Numbered from the stretch's first letter, positions 25,342 to 35,317 are shown. The stretch: DNA of 64,000 bases from Paralcaligenes sp. KSB-10 (GCF_021266465.1 NZ_CP089848.1:1240001-1304000), one strand, 5' to 3'. Notes: generated from the sequence alone by a model not told the origin. Numbers and translations: made by a program.

Positions 25342-26331
25342 CTAGGGAGTATTTTTGGCCGCTTTGACCGCACCCTTCCATTTTGCAAGCTCGTCGACCA
25401 GAAAGGCCTGCGCCTGCTCGGGCGTACCACCCACCGGCGTGGTGTTCGCCGCTGTCAGTTTTTGCCTGAGATCTGGCGCGTCCAGGGCGGCCTTGAGCAC
25501 ATGATTGATTTTTTCAACCACCGCACGCGGCGTTCCCTTGGGCGCAACAATTTCGTACCACAGCATCAATTTGAAATCCGGGTAGCCGGATTCGGCGAGG
25601 GTCGGGACTTTTGGCGTTATGGCCGAACGCTCCAGGGAAGTGATTGCCAAGGGCCGCAATTTACCGGTTTCGAAATAACTGCCAGCCCCCTGATAGCTGA
25701 TGAATATGGCCTGGACCCGGCCCGCGAGAACGTCCAGCAATGCCGGATTTATTCCCTTGTAAGGCACATGTATCATTTTTATCCCGGCCGCGGCGCTGAA
25801 CAGTTCCATAGCCAGGTGCACGGCGGAACCTTCGCCTGAAGAACCAAAGCTCACGCCACCCGGATTCGCCTTGGCCATCTTGACGAACTCCGCGACATTG
25901 TGCGCCGGCACTTTGCTGCCCACGGCCAGATACACGGGTTGTGTGGCGATCAAGGAAATCTGCGTGAAATCTTTCAGCGGATCATAACTGGGAGTTGGAT
26001 TGACCGTGCTATTGATCGCGTAAACAAAGGCATCGCTGGTATTGAGCAGCAGCGTGTAGCCATCCGGCGCGGCCCGGCTCACATGCTCGCTGCCTATGCT
26101 GCCGCTCGCGCCGGGACGGTTTTCAACAATGACGGGTTGCCCGGTGCTCTTCGACATCTTGTCGGCAAGCAGCCGCCCCAGTGTATCGGTGAAGCCGCCT
26201 GCCGCCCAGGGTACAACAAGGCGGATGGGCCGGTCGGGATAACTGCCCGCCGACGGGCCGGCCGCGAGCGCCGTATTGGCCAAAGGGGTGCCAAACAACA
26301 TAAGCAACAGCATATTGCGTAGGATCTTCAT
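25342..26331 (-). CDS. Bug/TctC-family extracytoplasmic solute receptor
   Basis: 329 residues with a signal peptide (MKILRNMLLLMLFGTPLANTALAA) and the family pattern YPDRPIRLVVPWAAGGFTD near the mature start, then ENRPGASGSIG and FGSSGEGSAVHLAMELF. This family captures carboxylates, amino acids or cyclic amides for tripartite tricarboxylate transporters. No TctA/TctB membrane genes are nearby, as is common for orphan Bug receptors in Alcaligenaceae. Placed after hydantoinase genes it probably binds the substrate of that pathway (inference). Confidence 0.93.
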   Translation of the reverse strand: MKILRNMLLLMLFGTPLANTALAAGPSAGSYPDRPIRLVVPWAAGGFTDTLGRLLADKMSKSTGQPVIVENRPGASGSIGSEHVSRAAPDGYTLLLNTSDAFVYAINSTVNPTPSYDPLKDFTQISLIATQPVYLAVGSKVPAHNVAEFVKMAKANPGGVSFGSSGEGSAVHLAMELFSAAAGIKMIHVPYKGINPALLDVLAGRVQAIFISYQGAGSYFETGKLRPLAITSLERSAITPKVPTLAESGYPDFKLMLWYEIVAPKGTPRAVVEKINHVLKAALDAPDLRQKLTAANTTPVGGTPEQAQAFLVDELAKWKGAVKAAKNTP

Positions 26332-26441
26332 GTTATTTACCTTAAAAAGTTATTCGATTCAATCCCTGCCTCTCCTGCCTACAACTTGCACCGGCTGCAC
26401 GCCATGGGCCGCCCGGGCCGCACTGGCGCCACCGCCGTGTT

Positions 26442-28205
26442 TCATCGCAATAGCTCAACGACATCAAGGTTTTTTGCATCAAACCGGATGCCGTAATCCC
26501 TTTCCGCGCAGGCCAGGGAAATAAAACCGCTGCGTACGTCTCGCCGCACGGCATCGACTTCGCGGCTGAACGGATCGCCATAACCTCCGCCGCCCGGGGT
26601 GTAGTGAGTGACCGTGTCGCCTTCCGCCAAAGACTCGATATCCCCAATGGCGTGTTGCAGTTGACGCTCGCCGGGCAGGCCTTCGTTGATGACCCAGCGA
26701 CCGCCGTCTCCCGCATGGCCTCCCGCAACGCCTTGAGGCAGCGATACCGATTTCTGCGAGGTATGCTGCAATTCAGGATCGCCACCAAGAATTTTGTACG
26801 AAAGAATCTGGCCCACACCCCCGCGAAAACGCCCCGCCCCCCCCGAGTCGCAGCGCATTTCACGGCGCAGGTAAAGTACGGGCGATTCCATCTCGATGGC
26901 TTCGCTGGGCGGAATATGGCAATTGGTCACATGGCAGGCGACAACTTCGATGCCGTCGGCCCGAGCGGTGGCGCCGATTCCTCCAGGCACCACTTCACCG
27001 AAAACCGTACGCGCCCCGCTTCCCGGCTGCGTGGCGATGGTGTAGTTGTAGAGGCAGCCGCAGGAATCCGCCATGACACGCTCGGGAATGGCCTGCGCCA
27101 AAGCGCCCATGACGAGATCGACAATGGTGTGGCAGACAATCATGCGTTGGTACACGGCCGCGGGCGCGCGCGCATTGACCAGCGTACCCGGCGGCGCAAT
27201 CACGTGGATGGGCCGCTTGCAACCTTCGGTGCTGGGGATCGAGGCGTCGGTCACGCATCGCATGGCATAGTAGACAGCGGCCAGGGTGGTCGCCAGCGGA
27301 CTGTTGATGGGGCCTTTGACCTGGGCATCGGTGCCGCTGAAATCAAGCGTGACATCGCTGCCCTGTTTAATGATGGCCAGGCGCAGATAGTACGGCCCCC
27401 CTTTTGCCCCATCGTCCAGCAAAGGCTCCTGATGCCGATAAATGCCATCGGGAATCTCGGCCAAAACCTCTCGCGTGCGCCGCTCCGAGTAGTTGATCAA
27501 CTCGGTGAAGCAGGCCTGCATCGTCTGCGCTCCATATTTCCGGAACAGCTCGAGCACATCATCGGCCGCCACCTTGACGCTGGCAATTTGCGAGATGACA
27601 TCGTTTTCCAACATGTCCCGCGTGCGTGTATTGGTCAGGATGATATCCATGACCTTGGTATCAAGCTCCGTACCTTCGACTATTTTCAAGGGTGGAATGC
27701 GCAGCCCCTCCTGGTAGATCTCGGTGCCCCAGCCACGGGTACCCATGTTCATGCCGCCAATGTCAAAGTGATGCACCATCAACCCGGAAAACGCAACCAG
27801 GCGACCCTCGAAAAACAAAGGATGGAACGCAAGGTAATCGTTCGTGTGGGTCGCCGCCAGCGATTCACCGCCGGCATAAGGATCGTTGGTAATGACCACA
27901 TCGCCAGGCTTCCATGCCTCCAGCGGAAAATAGTGCTCCAGGATCGTCTTCAGGCAAATACCCACGGTATTCAGTTGAATGGGCGGCCCCGCCTCCTCGG
28001 CCAGGAGTTGCCCATGCGTGTCCAGAATCGATGCCGAACAATCCTCCATTTCCTTCACGATGAAGGAATTTGCGGAGCGGATCATACGGCGCGTGATGCG
28101 CTGGGCAACGGCTTTCAGGCCATTGCGAACGATCTCCAGTGTGACGGGATCGACGCGCGGCGGCGCAATCCCGCGATCCGGCTGTAGTACGGAAGACGGC
28201 ATCAT
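26442..28205 (-). CDS. Hydantoinase B / 5-oxoprolinase beta-type subunit
   Basis: 587 residues of the HyuB family, with conserved segments DPVTLEIVRNGL near the N terminus, GDVVITNDPYAGG (about 100-112), and the C-terminal YTPGGGGYGDP. Partners with the HyuA protein to open cyclic amides (5-oxoproline, hydantoins, N-methylhydantoins) using ATP. ATG 28205 overlaps the hyuA stop by 4 bases (ATGA), so the subunits are translationally coupled. Which cyclic amide is opened cannot be decided from sequence; oxoproline would link to the gamma-glutamyl operon. Confidence 0.93.
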   Translation of the reverse strand: MMPSSVLQPDRGIAPPRVDPVTLEIVRNGLKAVAQRITRRMIRSANSFIVKEMEDCSASILDTHGQLLAEEAGPPIQLNTVGICLKTILEHYFPLEAWKPGDVVITNDPYAGGESLAATHTNDYLAFHPLFFEGRLVAFSGLMVHHFDIGGMNMGTRGWGTEIYQEGLRIPPLKIVEGTELDTKVMDIILTNTRTRDMLENDVISQIASVKVAADDVLELFRKYGAQTMQACFTELINYSERRTREVLAEIPDGIYRHQEPLLDDGAKGGPYYLRLAIIKQGSDVTLDFSGTDAQVKGPINSPLATTLAAVYYAMRCVTDASIPSTEGCKRPIHVIAPPGTLVNARAPAAVYQRMIVCHTIVDLVMGALAQAIPERVMADSCGCLYNYTIATQPGSGARTVFGEVVPGGIGATARADGIEVVACHVTNCHIPPSEAIEMESPVLYLRREMRCDSGGAGRFRGGVGQILSYKILGGDPELQHTSQKSVSLPQGVAGGHAGDGGRWVINEGLPGERQLQHAIGDIESLAEGDTVTHYTPGGGGYGDPFSREVDAVRRDVRSGFISLACAERDYGIRFDAKNLDVVELLR

Positions 28206-30325
28206 ACATACTCCTTGCCTGATAATTGGACATCTGCGATGGATGCGAGGGTGGGCTGCGCGTGAGTCAAATGGGCATTCATCATCGAATCAAAGCCTGC
28301 GCTCCAGCCTGGCGCGAGAAACAAGGTTCCGCCCGCATACTCGACAATGGCTGGACCGCCGACTTCCTGTCCGGCACTCAGATCGTCGAAACGATAGACA
28401 GGCGCCGCCAGGCGCTTATTCGCCTCGACCAACAGTTCGCGCCGGCCGACCGGGGCGGGGGGCGCATCCGAGAAGGCGTGATCGGGCCAACGAGCATGCG
28501 AGCTTGCACCTATTGCCGTCACACGCACATTCACGGTCTGGACTTCGCGGCCCGCCAGGTTGTAGCCATAGACCTGCCGGTGCTGGGCATTGAACCGCGC
28601 CACCAGCTCATCGAAGCCGTCGGCCAGCTCCGATCTGGACAAGGGCAATGTCAGTTCATAATTCTGGCCTTGATACCGCAGATCGACCGATAGCGTGCAA
28701 CTGCGCGCATCAGGCTCGACACCGTCCTCGGCAAGGGCAGCTTGGGCTTCGATCAGCATTTCATCGAACATGGCTGCAAGCTGCGGCGCAATCGCCGGCC
28801 CAACCTTGAGAACGATGGTCCGCGCGTAGTCGTGGCGAACGTCGGCGCATAACAAGCCCATGGCCGACATATTGCCCGGAGCGGGAGGGATCAGGACTTT
28901 GCGTATCGATAAGGCCTCGGCCAACCGGACCGCATGCAGCGCTCCGGCCCCGCCGAATGCCACCAGGGTAAAGTCGCGAGGATCCAGGCCGCGATCAACC
29001 GTTACCAGACGAATCGCATTGGCCATATGCGCCTCGGCTATGGCAATAATGCCCAACGCCGCATCGTCCACCGTCATGCCAAGCGGCCTGGCGATTTTTT
29101 GCTCGATAGCATCGAAAGCGAGCCGAAATTGCAAACTCCGCGCTCCGCCCAGGAAATAGTCGGCATTGAGGCGGCCGGCGACCAGATTGGCATCTGTGAC
29201 CGTGGGGCAATCGCCGCCCTGCCCATAACAGGCAGGGCCGGGAGCCGAACCGGCGCTGTGCGGGCCGACACGCAGCGCCGTTCCACCATCCACCCACGCA
29301 ATCGAACCTCCACCGGCGCCGATGGTAACCATGTCGAGTGTCGGAACAAGCAATGGATGTGAACCTATGCGGCTGCGATTGGCCAGGACCGGCGCACCAT
29401 TGGTGATCAAAGACACATCGGCGCTCGTCCCTCCCATGTCCAGCGTGATGAGGTTCTTGATGCCGCAGGCCGCAGCAAGAGCGGTGGCTCCGACTATGCC
29501 TCCCATTACACCGGAGTGGGTGATGGCGGTGGGAGCCTGCGATGCCATATCGAAGGTCGATATGCCACCGTTGCCGCGCATGATGAAAGGCACTGCGGGT
29601 ACGCCGCTTTGTGCAAGCGCCTGTTTCAGCCCTTGCAAGTGCAAAGTAATGGGTTTCTTGATAAAGGAGCTGACGCAGGTGGTACTGGTACGTTCGAATT
29701 CACGGAACTCCCGCACCACGTCGGAAGACAAGGAAATGTCGATCTCCGGGCAAATTTCGGCAGCCAGTTCCGCAATGCGGCGTTCATGCAATGGATTGGC
29801 GTAAGCATGCAAAAGGCAAACCGCAATGCTGTCGACACGGGCCGCGGCAAGCGCGCGCAATGCCTCGCACACGCTTGCCTCGTCAAGCGGGGTAACGATG
29901 CGCCCCAGATGATCGATCCGCTCCAGTGCGCCGAAGCGCAACTGGCGCGGTACCAGCGGAGCCGCCGGCCGCCAATGAATGTCATAGACGTCTGGTTTGC
30001 GCGACGCTCGACCGATTTCGAGCACATCTCGAAAGCCTTCGGTGGTAATCAGGCCGACACCTGTTTCTTTCCCTTCCACAAACAGATTTGTGACGAATGT
30101 GCTGCCATAGACAAAGCAATCGATTGCCTGCATGGACACGCCCGCAATCTCGATGATTTTTGCCATCCCGGCGATAATGCCTATGCTTAAGTCCTCGCGT
30201 GTACTCGGCACCTTCAATGTCACCAGCTTGCCCTGGCCGGCCAGCACCAGATCAGTATGCGTGCCTCCGGTATCGACACCAATCGCTATTTGGCCCTGCT
30301 TCTCGGAATATGTGCTCTTTGCCAT
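28202..30325 (-). CDS. Hydantoinase A / 5-oxoprolinase alpha-type subunit
   Basis: 707 residues. N-terminal ASKHA-type nucleotide-binding motif IGVDTGGTHTDLVL (about 11-24), second phosphate loop LITLDMGGTSADVSLI (about 290-305), and the adjoining GAGGGSIAWVD; these mark the ATP-binding HyuA subunit that phosphorylates the cyclic amide. Length is normal for separate HyuA (the fused eukaryotic oxoprolinase is near 1290). Starts 85 bases after the amino-acid oxidase gene in the same direction. Confidence 0.94.
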   Translation of the reverse strand: MAKSTYSEKQGQIAIGVDTGGTHTDLVLAGQGKLVTLKVPSTREDLSIGIIAGMAKIIEIAGVSMQAIDCFVYGSTFVTNLFVEGKETGVGLITTEGFRDVLEIGRASRKPDVYDIHWRPAAPLVPRQLRFGALERIDHLGRIVTPLDEASVCEALRALAAARVDSIAVCLLHAYANPLHERRIAELAAEICPEIDISLSSDVVREFREFERTSTTCVSSFIKKPITLHLQGLKQALAQSGVPAVPFIMRGNGGISTFDMASQAPTAITHSGVMGGIVGATALAAACGIKNLITLDMGGTSADVSLITNGAPVLANRSRIGSHPLLVPTLDMVTIGAGGGSIAWVDGGTALRVGPHSAGSAPGPACYGQGGDCPTVTDANLVAGRLNADYFLGGARSLQFRLAFDAIEQKIARPLGMTVDDAALGIIAIAEAHMANAIRLVTVDRGLDPRDFTLVAFGGAGALHAVRLAEALSIRKVLIPPAPGNMSAMGLLCADVRHDYARTIVLKVGPAIAPQLAAMFDEMLIEAQAALAEDGVEPDARSCTLSVDLRYQGQNYELTLPLSRSELADGFDELVARFNAQHRQVYGYNLAGREVQTVNVRVTAIGASSHARWPDHAFSDAPPAPVGRRELLVEANKRLAAPVYRFDDLSAGQEVGGPAIVEYAGGTLFLAPGWSAGFDSMMNAHLTHAQPTLASIADVQLSGKEYV

Positions 30326-30410
30326 CTACGCTCGTCCTTCAAAACCCGCTTACTGGAAAAATACCGCCCGGTGCCGGAACAACGCCCAGCGCCGCGCACC
30401 AGGCCAATCG

Positions 30411-31667
30411 TCAAAACCGGCTTAAACGATATGGCGAAATATCAATCGCGGACCTTGCCCCGGAAAGCAACTGGCAGGTCAGTTCGGCCGTCATCGGCGC
30501 TCCAGTCAAACCGGTGTGCCCATGTCCGAATGCATAAATGACGTTGGGAGCAGTGCTCGCCCGATCGATGACCGGCAGGCTATCGGGCGTCGAAGGCCTG
30601 GAACCCATCCAGAACGTCGCTCCATCGGTATTCAAGCCGGGATACATGCGTTTCGCGTTTGCCAGCAAGGCCCTGGCGCGCTGCTCATCCATCGGAGCAT
30701 TCGGTTTGGCAAACTCAACCGTACCGGCAATACGCACACCATGCTCCATGGGTGTCAGGCCGAACATCAGGTCCCGGTTGCTGATTTTTATGGCGGGGCG
30801 CACATGCGGATCGGGAAGCATGACGTGGTAGCCGCGCTCAGCCTCAAGCGGAATCGAATCGCCCAGCAATGCCGCCAATTCACGGGAACGCATACCCGCC
30901 GCGATGACGACCGCATCGGCCGCCAGCTTCACACCGTCGTCGCAACAAACGAACTTCACCGCCTTCGCCTGACGCTCCAAACCAAGCACCTCCGCGCGCC
31001 TCAAGCGCCCACCGATCTGCTGAAACAAATCGACCAGAGTCTGGACCAGACGCAGCGGATTTACTGTGTGGCCGTTATCGGAAAAAAACAGACCTTTCGT
31101 AAAACCAGGGGCAAGCTGCGGATCCAGCTGCCGGATCTGGGCCGCGTCCAGTGCCTGGGTCTGGACACCGTGTTTCTCGCGCAGGGCGCGGGCGAGTGTT
31201 TCGGTGGGACCGGCGCGCTCGCTTTTCCAAACATAAATCTGCCCTGTCGTTTCAATCAGGCCCGCGGCTTCCGGGCCCAGGAGGCGGGCATAGGCGGTCA
31301 GGCTAGGGGCGTGCAACGCCCTCAGGGCCGTGGCGGCAGCCTCGACGCGATCGATGCTGCCGGCGCGAATCCAGCGCACCATCCATGGCAGCACCACAGG
31401 CAAGCGGCCCCAGCGGATTACAAGCGGGCCGGACGGATCTGCCAGCCACCGCGGGACTCTTTTCAGCATTCCGGGCAAGGAAGCGGGAACGCAGAAATCG
31501 GGGCTGATCGCGCCGCCGTTACCGTACGAACACTCCATTCCGGGCGGCCCTTTGTCGACCAAAGTGACCGAGAACCCCTGCCGCTGCAAAACCAGCGCAG
31601 TCGCTGCGCCAATAATGCCTGCACCGATGACAACGACTTCACGATTGGAAATGCCGGATGAATGCAT
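30411..31667 (-). CDS. DadA-like FAD-dependent D-amino acid dehydrogenase/oxidase
   Basis: 418 residues with the dinucleotide-binding motif VVIGAGIIGAATALVLQRQG (about 12-31), then DKGPPGMECSYGNGGAISP, the DadA signature after the FAD site, and a C-terminal GHGHTGLTGAPMTAEL closing the FAD fold. Expected to oxidise a D-amino acid (or another cyclic or N-alkyl amino acid) to the keto acid and ammonia. Its place in front of hydantoinase genes and near an amino acid racemase suggests it uses the amino acid released by ring opening. Confidence 0.88.
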   Translation of the reverse strand: MHSSGISNREVVVIGAGIIGAATALVLQRQGFSVTLVDKGPPGMECSYGNGGAISPDFCVPASLPGMLKRVPRWLADPSGPLVIRWGRLPVVLPWMVRWIRAGSIDRVEAAATALRALHAPSLTAYARLLGPEAAGLIETTGQIYVWKSERAGPTETLARALREKHGVQTQALDAAQIRQLDPQLAPGFTKGLFFSDNGHTVNPLRLVQTLVDLFQQIGGRLRRAEVLGLERQAKAVKFVCCDDGVKLAADAVVIAAGMRSRELAALLGDSIPLEAERGYHVMLPDPHVRPAIKISNRDLMFGLTPMEHGVRIAGTVEFAKPNAPMDEQRARALLANAKRMYPGLNTDGATFWMGSRPSTPDSLPVIDRASTAPNVIYAFGHGHTGLTGAPMTAELTCQLLSGARSAIDISPYRLSRF

Positions 31668-31742
31668 GAACGGTTCTCATATGAAAAAACGTGCTGAAGG
31701 CCGATATCCGGAATGATCTGAAACCGGAACCCTGACTGCGAC

Positions 31743-32528
31743 TCATTGCTGTGCCGGGACGCCCTCCGGCGTTGCGCCCCGATGCAGCAGCGCCTCGCTG
31801 ATTTCCCGGGCCGACGCAACGACTGCTTGAATGATTTGTTCACGCGCAGGGTCGAAGCGCTGACTGGGAGCGATGACTGCCAGGCCGGCAAGGACACGAT
31901 CGCCCGATAAAATCGGCGCCGCCACGCCCGATGCTCCGAGAACATTGCTGTCGGCAATCGTGACATACCCTTGTTTTCGCCCCAACTCGACGGCCTTCCT
32001 GATGGCTTGCCTATCGGTCGCGGTTCGAGGCGTAATGGCGGCAAGATCGTGCGTTTCCAGGTAGCGCTCGAATTCCGTGTCGCTCAGGCTGGAAAGAATT
32101 ACCTGTCCAATCGAAGTGCAGTAGGCGGGGCGTAAAAACTCCAGACCAACGTCATAGCGCAAGGGGTTGTCGCTGACTTTTTTTGCGATGTACTGGATGC
32201 TCAGGTTTGATGTTGGAACACCTAGAAATGCCGACTCCCCCGTCGCAGCCACCAGGCGATTCATGACCGGCTGGCTGGCTCGCAGAAGCGTGGCGCTTGC
32301 GCCGCCAACCCAGCCCACGTCGCGATAGCATTCGGCCAGACGGTAGCCGTCGGCCGCGGCCTGAATATAGCCCCTGCCCTCCAAGGTCGACACCAACGCC
32401 GATGCGCTGCTTCTTGGAATTCCCAGCTGCCTGGCGATTTCATTGACACGTATGCCTTGCTGCAAGGTAGCCATGAGCTCCAACACGTCAAGAATGCGCG
32501 CCGCGGATTTGACCGAAACTGTTCTCAT
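31743..32528 (-). CDS. IclR-family transcriptional regulator
   Basis: 261 residues: winged helix (about 8-65, SAARILDVLELMATLQQG and a recognition helix IPRSSASALVSTLE) and IclR effector domain (about 80-250). ATG 32528 begins the usual family start MRTVSVKSAARILDVLE; the longer frame upstream has no family similarity. The gene is followed by the oxidase gene after 75 bases on the same strand, so it probably controls the oxidase-hydantoinase-receptor run and its own expression. Confidence 0.92.
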   Translation of the reverse strand: MRTVSVKSAARILDVLELMATLQQGIRVNEIARQLGIPRSSASALVSTLEGRGYIQAAADGYRLAECYRDVGWVGGASATLLRASQPVMNRLVAATGESAFLGVPTSNLSIQYIAKKVSDNPLRYDVGLEFLRPAYCTSIGQVILSSLSDTEFERYLETHDLAAITPRTATDRQAIRKAVELGRKQGYVTIADSNVLGASGVAAPILSGDRVLAGLAVIAPSQRFDPAREQIIQAVVASAREISEALLHRGATPEGVPAQQ

Positions 32529-32539
32529 ATGTGTACATA
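32528..32539. promoter_or_regulatory. Possible operator at the iclR start
   Basis: TATGT-GT-ACATA is a perfect 5-bp inverted repeat overlapping the iclR start codon, in an AT-rich stretch (32528-32570). It could be an autoregulatory site. Short, so support is modest. Confidence 0.35.
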
Positions 32540-32752
32540 GTGCTTTGATATATACAAAATATAATAGACTTGCGAACATCGGACAATTACTTTTTCGTAA
32601 TATTCTGTAATTTCCTGGAAAGATCATGGCCGGCGGCAGGCAATGCGGAACACCTGCACACACACAAAGGCCTGTGTGCACTGAGCGTGCAAGGCAACCG
32701 TGCAGGCAACGAGACTGGCGCAGTCGCTCTGGGATAAGATTCGCCTTTAGAT

Positions 32753-33736
32753 ATGATTGTTGCCCGCATGAGCTCGAACGATACGAACCGGAAAACAGGA
32801 TCTGCCCCACCCTGGCTCAAGGCGGCGCCGGCAATCTTCCTGCTGCTGTGGTGCAGCGGCTTTGTATTCCTGAAGATCGGACTGGCGTATGCGGATCCGC
32901 TGACTTTTCTGGCGCTGCGCTATGCCCTGGTGCTGGCCGTGCTGGCACTGCCGGCCCTGATTCTGCGACCGGCCTGGCCACGATCGGCACGTGCCTGGGG
33001 CCACCTGGCCATGGTCGGCCTGCTGCTGCAGGCGTCCTACTTCTCGTTTACCTATCTTGCCTTCAAGCACGGCATTTCGGCCGGGGCGCTGGCGCTGGTC
33101 ACCTCCATGCAGCCCCTGCTGATCGGCTTGCTGGCGCCCGCTTTCGCAAACGAAAAAATCAGCCTCCGGCGCTGGGCCGGCCTGACCCTGGGAGTGGCGG
33201 GCGCCGCTATCGTGATTGCAGGCAAATCCCAGTTGGACATTGCAACGCCCGCCGGCTTGTTTTACGCCTGCGCCGCCCTGTTGTCCATCACGGCCGGCAC
33301 GCTATGGGAAAGAAAATTCGGCACCGAAACGCATCCGATTCCGGCGAACCTGATCCAGTACGCGGTAGGTCTTGCCGTCACGCTGCCTCTGGCCATGGCG
33401 CTCGAACCCATGCGGGTCGCCTGGACGACACCCCTGCTTTTGTCCCTGGCCTACCTGGTACTGGCCAACTCGCTGATCGCCATTACCCTGCTGCTGACCA
33501 TGTACCGCCATGGCGAAGCATCGAGGGTATCGGCCCTGTTCTTTCTGGTGCCTCCGGTGACCGCGCTCATTGCGTTCGTCATACTGGGGGAGACCATACC
33601 AGTGCTGGCCTGGCTCGGAATGCTTCTGGCCGTTGCCGGAATATTCCTGGTTACGCATAGCGCCAAAGCCGTTCCAGCCACAAGTCAAAGCCTGGAAACC
33701 GATGCAATAAATGAACCAGGCAGCACAAGGGTATAA
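32753..33736 (+). CDS. DMT-superfamily EamA-type transporter
   Basis: 327 residues with about ten membrane helices in two repeated halves, an EamA hallmark; the first half has LWCSGFVFLKIGLAYADPLTFLALRY and the second half ALLSITAGTLWERKF. Members export amino acids or metabolites, or import small solutes; the direction and substrate here are unknown. The start is ATG 32753 or ATG 32768, neither with a good ribosome site. Divergent from iclR, with 224 bases between. Confidence 0.9.
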   Translation: MIVARMSSNDTNRKTGSAPPWLKAAPAIFLLLWCSGFVFLKIGLAYADPLTFLALRYALVLAVLALPALILRPAWPRSARAWGHLAMVGLLLQASYFSFTYLAFKHGISAGALALVTSMQPLLIGLLAPAFANEKISLRRWAGLTLGVAGAAIVIAGKSQLDIATPAGLFYACAALLSITAGTLWERKFGTETHPIPANLIQYAVGLAVTLPLAMALEPMRVAWTTPLLLSLAYLVLANSLIAITLLLTMYRHGEASRVSALFFLVPPVTALIAFVILGETIPVLAWLGMLLAVAGIFLVTHSAKAVPATSQSLETDAINEPGSTRV

Positions 33737-33823
33737 GAATACATACCAGTATAAATTATGGACTTGTGCCAGTATTAAAGGCTCCATAAACTGGGCATCT
33801 TATCCCCACAAATGAGGAAAATC

Positions 33824-34585
33824 ATGGATCAGCACGGCTTGGTTACCCAACAATTCGGCAGCACGGCAAAAAACTACCTGACCAGCGCGGTGCATGCCCA
33901 AGGCGCCGATCTGCAGCGCCTCTCCGATCTGGCCAGGCAATTGCAGCCCAAGCGGATCCTGGACCTCGGCTGCGGCGGCGGCCACGCAAGCTATGCGCTG
34001 GCGGCCGCCGCAGCGTCCGAAGTCGTGGCCTACGACTTGTCCGATGAAATGCTGGCGGTCGTGGAAGAGGAAGCCAAACAGCGCGGCCTCGGCAACCTGG
34101 CCACCAGGCAGGGTTCGGCAGAAGCCTTGCCCTTCGACGATTCGAGCTTCGAATTGATTGCCAGCCGCTATTCGGCGCACCACTGGATGCGGATCAATGA
34201 ATCGATCGCCGAAGCGGCGCGCGTGCTGGCGCCCGGCGGTACGCTGATCATCATTGATGTCGCGGCACCTGAAACGCCGCTCTACGATACCGTACTGCAG
34301 ACGGTCGAGTTGCTGCGGGACTCTTCGCATGTACGCGATTACCGACTCTCCGAATGGCGCGCCATGTTGGGTGCCGCGGGCCTTTCGGTCATGAACAGCG
34401 ACAGCTGGAAATTGCCGTTGGCGTTCGACAGTTGGATCAAGCGTATTGGCACGCCGCCGGATCGCGTGGCCGCCTTGAATGCCACGATGAAAGCCCTGCC
34501 CAGGGAAGCCTATGAATATTTTGCAATCCAGGCCGATCACTCGTTCAGCATCGACACTGTCTGGATAGAAGCCCGGCGCGACTGA
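33824..34585 (+). CDS. Class I SAM-dependent methyltransferase
   Basis: 253 residues with motif I ILDLGCGGGHASYALA (about 45-60), the acidic end of strand 2 VVAYDLSDEML, and motif III-like LAPGGTLIIIDVAAPE. Similar in layout to UbiE/Methyltransf_11 members, but not clearly ubiquinone-related. ATG 33824 is preferred over 33812 because GAGG lies seven bases upstream. Stands alone, followed by a terminator shared with the convergent lipoprotein gene. The methyl acceptor is unknown. Confidence 0.88.
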   Translation: MDQHGLVTQQFGSTAKNYLTSAVHAQGADLQRLSDLARQLQPKRILDLGCGGGHASYALAAAAASEVVAYDLSDEMLAVVEEEAKQRGLGNLATRQGSAEALPFDDSSFELIASRYSAHHWMRINESIAEAARVLAPGGTLIIIDVAAPETPLYDTVLQTVELLRDSSHVRDYRLSEWRAMLGAAGLSVMNSDSWKLPLAFDSWIKRIGTPPDRVAALNATMKALPREAYEYFAIQADHSFSIDTVWIEARRD

Positions 34586-34645
34586 AGCGCTTCCAGCGGA
34601 ACTGGACCGCACGTCTCACCGACCGAGGGATCGGCAGTCCAGGCC

Positions 34646-34674
34646 AAAAAAAGCGGCCCGCCCGGGCCGCTTTT
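34646..34674. terminator. Bidirectional Rho-independent terminator
   Basis: AAAAGCGGCCCG and CGGGCCGCTTTT form a 12-bp perfect stem with a two-base loop, with an A run on one side and T run on the other, placed between the convergent methyltransferase and lipoprotein genes. Confidence 0.9.
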
Positions 34675-34688
34675 AACAGAATGGATAA

Positions 34689-34928
34689 TCAACGGCGCCA
34701 ATGGCGACCGCCACGCCAGCCGTGATGATAGCCCCCGCTCCAACCGAAACCGAAAAACACTGGCGGCCCGACGTAGACAGGCGCGGGCGCCACATACGCG
34801 GGAGCGTCGTAGCCATCGTAGTAGGTGTATCCCGGGGAGGCCGGATAGACTGCGCACCCCCCAAGAGCCGACATGATACAGAGCGAAAAGATAAGGCGTT
34901 TCGCCGCGCCGGTCGTAATTTTCCTCAT
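34689..34928 (-). CDS. Small predicted lipoprotein, Gly/Tyr/His-rich
   Basis: 79 residues with a lipoprotein signal (RLIFSLCIMSALGGC, lipobox LGGC, acylated Cys about 25) and a mature part rich in Pro, Tyr, Gly and Trp ending GWRGGRHWRR. Related short lipoproteins of unknown role are common in Burkholderiales. Expected in the outer or inner membrane facing the periplasm. ATG 34928 is the only good start. Confidence 0.75.
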   Translation of the reverse strand: MRKITTGAAKRLIFSLCIMSALGGCAVYPASPGYTYYDGYDAPAYVAPAPVYVGPPVFFGFGWSGGYHHGWRGGRHWRR

Positions 34929-35111
34929 GTAGCTTCGACCCCTGATAGTTCAAGCGGTTCAGAAGTCTTATCGAATGTTACAACTGCATTTCCCTGTTGC
35001 AGAAAAACAATCGATGGGTTTGAAGTGGGTCGACTTGCGATTAGAGTATTTTTGGTTCGAGTTGTTTGTGGCATTCTGTTTATGGCATTCGATAGATTAG
35101 TATTTAAAGAC

Positions 35112-35317
35112 GCCGTCTATCGGGGCTTGGGGTCAGGACCGGCACGGCGTGCTTCATCCGGATTTAGCTCGGCAAGGCGGGCGTCGGTCGAACTCACTGC
35201 GCCTCGCACACTGCGCGAGGCTCCGTTCAGACAACGCCCGACGACTTCCCCCGCCTTGCCGAGCTAAATCCGGCGCACGCCTTACGCCGGCCCTGACCCC
35301 AAGCCCCGATAGACGGC
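35112..35317. repeat. Palindrome B of composite copy 3
   Basis: 32-base arms (35112-35143 and 35286-35317) pair with one A-C mismatch: the left arm is of the copy 1 type (CAGGACC), the right of the copy 2 type (GGCCCTG). The centre, on the minus strand, has TTGTCTGAAC, a hairpin around GCCTCGC and GCGAGGC, then GTGAGTT, the most divergent core in the window. Confidence 0.83.
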
